From NCBI RefSeq assembly GCF_022637455.1, contig NZ_CP093341.1, forward strand, positions 372,001 through 436,000: 64,000 bases of DNA, given 5' to 3'. Numbering within the stretch: position 1 is the stretch's first letter; every line of letters starts with the position of its first letter. A program made the position numbers and the translations under genes. This document shows positions 59,966-64,000 of this stretch, one piece after another. The DNA is from Lysobacter sp. S4-A87. Lineage in GTDB: Bacteria; Pseudomonadota; Gammaproteobacteria; Xanthomonadales; Xanthomonadaceae. The notes beneath the pieces were generated by a model. The model was not told where the DNA came from. It searched no databases and was given only the letters and a program-made list of their open reading frames with translations.

Positions 59966-61254
59966 TCCGCTTGTGTCTTCAGGCCGCTGCCACCGCGTTG
60001 CTTGGCTGCGCGATGATCCTCACTGCTGGCGCCAGCGAAGCAACCTGGCCGCGAATCGCGGAGATCCGCCTGGTCGGCAACGAAAAGACGCAAGACAAGG
60101 TGATCCTGCGCGAACTCGGACTGGCGCCTGGCGATGCCGCCGACCCGGTCGCCATTGACAACGGCCGCCAGGCGGTGCAGGACCTGGGCCTGTTCCGCGA
60201 GGTCAAGGCGGCCACGTCGGCGATTGCCGGCGGTGTAATGCTCGAGGTCACGGTGCGTGAGAAATATCACCTTCTGGTGCTGCCTCGCATCGATGCCAGT
60301 TCGGACAGCGACTACAGTTATGGGGCGAATCTGCGCTGGAGCAATGTCTGGGGACTCAATCACCGCATGAACGTGACTGTGGAGAAAGGCGAGTTCCCGA
60401 ACGAGCGTGATCGCCTTGAGGAAACCAGCGCACGCATGAGCTACCGTGCCCCCTACGTGTTTGATACCCCCTACGAACTGCGTGCGCGACTAGAAAGACG
60501 CGAACGGGTGACGCCGATCATCGACCCGGCAACGAACTTGGTTACAGACGAGAGCTTTGACGAAACCTTCGACCAGTTCGAGATCGCAATGGCGCGGGAC
60601 TTTCGCCGCGAGCGCCCACGCAGCGGCTGGATCTTGGGCGGTGGTGCGTTCTGGCAACGCCAAAGCACCGACGGCGAGCTTGCTCCGCCATCCGATGGTC
60701 AGGCCTTGGCAGCGGTGGGCACAGCTGACTACGACAATCTGCGGTACCACTTGTACAGTGAAACGGGGCGCCGCTTCAATGCGCGGCTCGAGGTCGCTTC
60801 TGAGGGGCTTGGGTCCGATTACGACTACACGCGAACCACCGCCAGCTACTTCCAGTCGCACGCTATGGGGGACGTTCCGCACCAGACACTGCAGCTGCTC
60901 GGAAGCGCAGGTGTGCTAACCGGTGGCACCGGTAGCCGCAACGAATTCTCCCTGGGCGGATCGGGTCAGATGCGCGGCTACGACTCCGACTTCCTCGAGG
61001 GCAACTACTACTACTACGGGTCGCTGGAGTACCTGCGCCCCGTCAAGTGGGACTGGCTGCGCCTGTTGGCATTCGTCGAGGTTGGCGGAAGCGGCGATGA
61101 CCGCGAAGGACTACGCGACGGTTCACCGTACGCTGACATAGGTGTCGGCGTACGCATTCGGCTGAGCTGGTTCGTGGGCGTCGAGATCGAATTGGGCTGG
61201 GCGTACCCGCTGCGCGGTGGGGAAGGCGCCAACTTCTTTGCCGGTGGAAACTGA
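59950..61254 (+). CDS. Omp85/BamA-superfamily protein with a single POTRA domain
   Basis: The 434-residue precursor has a signal peptide (1-29, TAGASEA), one POTRA domain (about 33-105; IAEIRLVGNEKTQDKVILRELGL, LGLFREVKAA) and an Omp85-type barrel (ANLRWSNVWGLNHRMNVTVEKGE, LGGSGQMRGYDSD with the RGY motif, ending WAYPLRGGEGANFFAGGN). It is far shorter than BamA or TamA, resembling minimal one-POTRA Omp85 proteins. It may insert or export a specific partner. Confidence 0.87.
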   Translation: MYAPLIRLCLQAAATALLGCAMILTAGASEATWPRIAEIRLVGNEKTQDKVILRELGLAPGDAADPVAIDNGRQAVQDLGLFREVKAATSAIAGGVMLEVTVREKYHLLVLPRIDASSDSDYSYGANLRWSNVWGLNHRMNVTVEKGEFPNERDRLEETSARMSYRAPYVFDTPYELRARLERRERVTPIIDPATNLVTDESFDETFDQFEIAMARDFRRERPRSGWILGGGAFWQRQSTDGELAPPSDGQALAAVGTADYDNLRYHLYSETGRRFNARLEVASEGLGSDYDYTRTTASYFQSHAMGDVPHQTLQLLGSAGVLTGGTGSRNEFSLGGSGQMRGYDSDFLEGNYYYYGSLEYLRPVKWDWLRLLAFVEVGGSGDDREGLRDGSPYADIGVGVRIRLSWFVGVEIELGWAYPLRGGEGANFFAGGN

Positions 61255-61313
61255 GCCGCCTCCCACCGGAAGGGCAGTGGAGCTGCTTGGCGCTGCGAGA
61301 CGTAGGCCGCCAC

Positions 61314-62201
61314 TCAGCCGCGCCCCGCGTTCGGAACCATGCCCCGCGTGATCGACTGGACATCGCCCACGGCCTGTATCCGCGCCGACGCCAGTTCTTC
61401 GGCAAGGTAGCGCGCATTCGTGCCGCCGAGCCACACGGGCACGCCGGGCGCCAGCTCGGCATCGAGCTGGCGCAGTTCCTCCAGAGCGGGGCGGGCCTGC
61501 TGTGGGTCCATCGAACTCAGCGCGACGCCGGCCGCGCCGAGCTTGGCCGCGACGCGCGCGATTTCAAGGGACGGCAGTTCGGTGCCGAGGTAAAGCACGG
61601 GCATGCCCGCCTCGTGTGCCTGCAGCGCCGCGCCGATCAGGCCCAGCTCGTGGCGTTCCTCAGGAAGCGTCGCGAACAGCACCCTCGGTCGCTGTTCGCG
61701 CGGAGGGGGGCTGAGTACCGCGAGCAGGCGCATGCGCAGCAGGCTGCTGACCAGTCGTTCCTGCGCGACCGCGAGCCGGCCGTCAGCCCAGCGCAGGCCT
61801 ACCTCCCGCAACAGTGGCATGACGACACGCGTCATCAGCACGGTCATCGGTAGCGTGGCGATCGCCACCGAAAGGTCGCGGTCGAACACGTCGACACGGT
61901 ATTCGGCGATCGCATCGAGCATGCGCGACGGCAGCCCCTCCACGCCGCCGTAGGCCGCCCGCCGGCCGTCGTCGAGCAAGCGGTCGAGGGCATCGTCGTC
62001 CAGCGCGGCGAGGTCGCGGATCGGGTGGCCGCGGCCGGTCAAGCGGTGCAAACGCGAGAGCCGCTCGATCATCTCCGGGTCGTAAAGGCGCCGGCCCTGG
62101 GCATCCCGGACGGGGTGGATCGCGCCATGCCGACGTTCCCACGCGCGCAGGGTCTCGGTGCTGAGTCCGGCGAGTTCGGCGGCGGCCTTGATGGGGTACA
62201 T
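61314..62201 (-). CDS. MerR-type regulator with B12-binding domain (CarH/LitR-like)
   Basis: The 295-residue regulator has a MerR helix-turn-helix (KAAAELAGLSTETLRAWERRHG) and a C-terminal cobalamin-binding Rossmann domain with E-x-H-x2-G (EERHELGLIG). The helical linker reads WADGRLAVAQERL where light-sensing CarH has W...EH, so the upper axial His is Arg. It may bind B12 differently or be light-blind. ATG 62201 lies between TGTACA repeats. Confidence 0.88.
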   Translation of the reverse strand: MYPIKAAAELAGLSTETLRAWERRHGAIHPVRDAQGRRLYDPEMIERLSRLHRLTGRGHPIRDLAALDDDALDRLLDDGRRAAYGGVEGLPSRMLDAIAEYRVDVFDRDLSVAIATLPMTVLMTRVVMPLLREVGLRWADGRLAVAQERLVSSLLRMRLLAVLSPPPREQRPRVLFATLPEERHELGLIGAALQAHEAGMPVLYLGTELPSLEIARVAAKLGAAGVALSSMDPQQARPALEELRQLDAELAPGVPVWLGGTNARYLAEELASARIQAVGDVQSITRGMVPNAGRG

Positions 62202-62256
62202 GGGACGAAATGTACATGGCGAAATGTACATGCTCTGTACATGGCTAGCTTGTACA
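62195..62256. promoter_or_regulatory. TGTACA operator repeats of the B12-type regulator
   Basis: TGTACA occurs at 62211, 62225, 62236 and 62251, with GGTACA at 62195. CarA/CarH/LitR operators consist of nTnTACAn repeats about 11 bp apart; the 62225/62236 pair has that spacing exactly. The cluster sits between the divergent regulator and fasciclin genes. Confidence 0.75.
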
Positions 62257-62319
62257 GGTGTCTAACAGCACGGGGGTGAGACTCCGCCTCGTGCCACCCC
62301 TTCCTTCTGGAGAACCGCC

Positions 62320-62868
62320 ATGTCCATCCGCCCCCTGCCGAACCGCCTGCGCGTCCTTGCCGTCGCCCTGGTCCTGGCCGTTTCGACGCCGGCCGCCTTC
62401 GCGGCGCCCGCCGGTGGCAACGGTGCCGCCAAGAGCAGCGCTCCGGCGCAGTCACGCGCCGACATCGTCGACACCGCCGTCGGCGCCGGACAATTCAAGA
62501 CCCTCGCTGCCGCGCTCCAGGCGGCCGGCCTGGTCGACACGCTCAAGGGCGCCGGCCCATTCACCGTGTTCGCGCCGACCGATGCCGCCTTCGCCGCGCT
62601 GCCGAAAGGCACCGTCGAGAGCCTGCTGAAGCCGGAAAACCACGACAAGCTGGTCGCAATCCTCACCTACCACGTCGTGCCGGGCCGCGTGACCGCGAGC
62701 CAGGTGGCGGGGATGGATGCCGCCACCACGGTGCAGGGCGGCGAGCTCGCGATCCGCGCGTCCGGCGGCGCAGTGACCGTCAACGGAGCCCGCGTACTCA
62801 GTGCCGACGTGGCCGCGAGCAATGGCGTGATCCACGTCATCGACAAGGTGCTCATTCCGCAGGGCTGA
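62320..62868 (+). CDS. Exported fasciclin (FAS1) domain protein
   Basis: The 182-residue precursor has a signal peptide (1-28, AFA-AP) and one FAS1 domain (about 45-182; [41 protein letters not shown]). Bacterial FAS1 proteins are secreted adhesion proteins induced by light in carotenoid-type regulons. GGAGAA precedes the ATG. It is followed by a DUF378 gene. Confidence 0.9.
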   Translation: MSIRPLPNRLRVLAVALVLAVSTPAAFAAPAGGNGAAKSSAPAQSRADIVDTAVGAGQFKTLAAALQAAGLVDTLKGAGPFTVFAPTDAAFAALPKGTVESLLKPENHDKLVAILTYHVVPGRVTASQVAGMDAATTVQGGELAIRASGGAVTVNGARVLSADVAASNGVIHVIDKVLIPQG

Positions 62869-62900
62869 TTGCCCAACCCGAACACACGGAGAGATGAACA

Positions 62901-63122
62901 ATGAAAGGTTTGAATCTCGTGACGCTGGTATTGCTGATCGTCGGTGGTTTGAACTGGGGGTTGGTTGGCGCATTCCAGTTCGATCTCGTCGCCGCGTTGT
63001 TCGGTGGTCAGGACGCGATGCTCGCACGCGTGGTGTACGTCCTGGTCGGCCTGTCGGCGATGTGGCAGGTCGTCGCGTTGACGCGGCCCGCGTCGCACGC
63101 GACCGCAGTACGTAGCCCGTAG
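62901..63122 (+). CDS. DUF378 small membrane protein
   Basis: The 73-residue protein has two hydrophobic helices (NLVTLVLLIVGGLNWGLVGA and ARVVYVLVGLSAMWQVVAL) and the GGLNWGL signature of DUF378. It lies 32 nt after the fasciclin gene with GGAGAGA before the ATG, so it is probably in the same operon. Confidence 0.9.
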   Translation: MKGLNLVTLVLLIVGGLNWGLVGAFQFDLVAALFGGQDAMLARVVYVLVGLSAMWQVVALTRPASHATAVRSP

Positions 63123-63392
63123 CATGCCTGCAGGTTCCGTTGGCGCCGGACGCAATGCGGCCGGCGTTGACGTTCTTCCTTCCGGTGCCGGCTGGCAGGC
63201 TGCAGTGCTCGGCTCCGGTCGCCGCGCTAGCGCTAGCGCTACGCGCTTGGGTTCAACGACCACGCAGCGGCAATCGAGCTACGACTGGGTGAGGCATTCG
63301 CCGGTCGAGTCACCGAAGCTGTCCGCGACCGGAACGGTACGAAGGTTGAAGAGCGGACCGGATTTTTTGCGGGGCAATACCCAGCTTGCGCG

Positions 63393-63514
63393 TTGATGAA
63401 GCAAGAAGGGCTGAGCGCCGTGGAGGGCTGCGGTCCGGCCGTTGAGCGGACCGAACATTGCAGTGGCGACCTTTTGGCGACATTTGCATTGCTAGTTCCG
63501 TGCTGCTTCATCAA
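63393..63514. repeat. 11-bp inverted repeat flanking 100 bp
   Basis: TTGATGAAGCA (63393-63403) and TGCTTCATCAA (63504-63514) are perfect complements enclosing 100 bp that contain a smaller stem (CGGTCCG/CGGACCG). This could be a miniature element or a structured RNA. No target-site duplication is visible. Confidence 0.45.
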
Positions 63515-63547
63515 GTGAACACAGCCAGCTCCTGGAGGTAGCGCGAT

Positions 63548-63634
63548 ATGGACAGGTACGTGAGACGCCACCTCGCGAAGACGATCAACGCGATTGTCCG
63601 GTTCCTCAACGGCGTTCTCGCAAAAAGCGCATAA
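63548..63634 (+). CDS. Possible 28-residue cationic peptide
   Basis: ATG 63548 with GGAGG at 63534-63538 opens a 28-codon frame, MDRYVRRHLAKTINAIVRFL and eight more residues. It is basic and would form an amphipathic helix. Its only support is the strong ribosome site, so this is tentative. Confidence 0.3.
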   Translation: MDRYVRRHLAKTINAIVRFLNGVLAKSA

Positions 63635-64000
63635 ATTCAGTGCTTTAGTGGGGCCGGGACACGGTATTGCGACGGAAATTGTCGACACAATCACGTATCC
63701 AACTCTGCGCATACGAGAGGCCCGCCGGTGCGGCGACTGACCAGGCCTTTAGCCGGATCCCGAAAGCGGTCACTGGGACAGGGCCAAGGCGCCGGGCGCT
63801 GCGAACGTCCGCTTTCGATACCGAATAGCGGTCCTCCACGCGCTGGTCAGCATCTCGCGAAGCTCGGATTACCTGGGCGGAATCCGTAGCTTCCTAGGGG
63901 CGCTAATTGTTGCTAGGTCGCCGACGCCGCCTTCGCCCGGACTGCTCACGGAGCGGGAACGACATGACCTGCGGTGGATCAGCCTTGGCTCCAGCAAAAC

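Larger units (their letters stand above)
63123..64000. other. 878-bp end region without a convincing large gene
   Basis: No ORF here has a family signature, a good start and normal codon use together. Local features are a GCTAGC-type palindromic stretch near 63225-63245, a long-spaced inverted repeat (63393-63514), and a possible 28-codon ORF at 63548. Base composition is lower in GC than the rest of the window. It may be a remnant of mobile or horizontally acquired DNA. Confidence 0.5.

Noticed and set aside
63239-63712. 157-codon minus-strand frame near the right edge
   Set aside because: It covers the inverted repeat and low-GC region, lacks a start context and reads like a complementary frame.
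1-64000. tRNA, rRNA, CRISPR array, IS element or prophage
   Set aside because: I looked for CCA-ending cloverleaf-like segments, spaced direct repeats and transposase or integrase motifs and saw none. A tRNA or small-RNA scan would settle it.

Overview
The window is a contiguous, high-GC, gene-dense chromosomal segment with the gene content of a Lysobacter/Luteimonas-type gammaproteobacterium (Xanthomonadaceae/Lysobacteraceae). The reasons are a copL-copA-copB copper operon, a long-linker TonB-dependent receptor followed by sapC, a cupin and a tryptophan-halogenase gene, xyl-box-like operators, and many two-component systems. The taxon is an inference. I saw no rRNA, tRNA, CRISPR array, insertion sequence or prophage.

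Layout. 1-1.6 kb: the 3' end of an arsenic operon (a Cys-tailed protein, arsN2, arsC, an arsenite-type aquaglyceroporin), closed by a bidirectional terminator. 1.7-5.0 kb: copB, copA and copL on the minus strand. 5.1-8.2 kb: a glycogen-debranching-type enzyme and a GT4 glycosyltransferase. 8.4-12.4 kb: a membrane hybrid histidine kinase, a free-standing H-box mini-protein and an NtrC-type activator, divergent from a small gene with a textbook sigma-54 promoter and upstream inverted repeats. 12.5-13.7 kb: a CBS protein and an apparently frameshifted RcsB-like regulator. 13.8-19.4 kb: jetA-jetB-jetC (MksFEB-like SMC complex) without an adjacent jetD. 19.7-27.7 kb: marC, then the TonB receptor/SapC/cupin/halogenase locus. 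27.8-32.2 kb: an outer-membrane protein, an OmpR-type two-component pair, and a split DipZ-like pair (thioredoxin lipoprotein plus CcdA) led by a His-rich mini-protein. 32.5-36.8 kb: ohr, a TetR regulator with a small HMA-like protein, a DUF2975/YozG-like pair and several small secreted proteins.

37.0-44.9 kb is a translationally coupled cluster: thermostable-hemolysin family protein, AMP ligase, heme-oxygenase-like diiron enzyme, SDR, TPR-like protein, response regulator, sensor kinase and ArnT-like glycosyltransferase. It looks like an undescribed small-molecule pathway with its own two-component control.

45-60 kb is a stress island. BON, bestrophin-like, CBS, flavodoxin, five universal stress proteins, GNAT, SDR, NRAMP-like, VIT-family and Omp85-like genes surround a Crp/Fnr regulator and an OmpR/hybrid-kinase pair. 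At least ten TTGAT-N4-ATCAA-type boxes lie mostly 51-58 nt before start codons, which defines a local Fnr-type regulon and also helps fix several starts. 61.3-63.1 kb carries a MerR/B12-binding regulator divergent from a fasciclin-domain gene and a DUF378 gene, with repeated TGTACA operators between them. The last ~0.9 kb has no convincing large gene.
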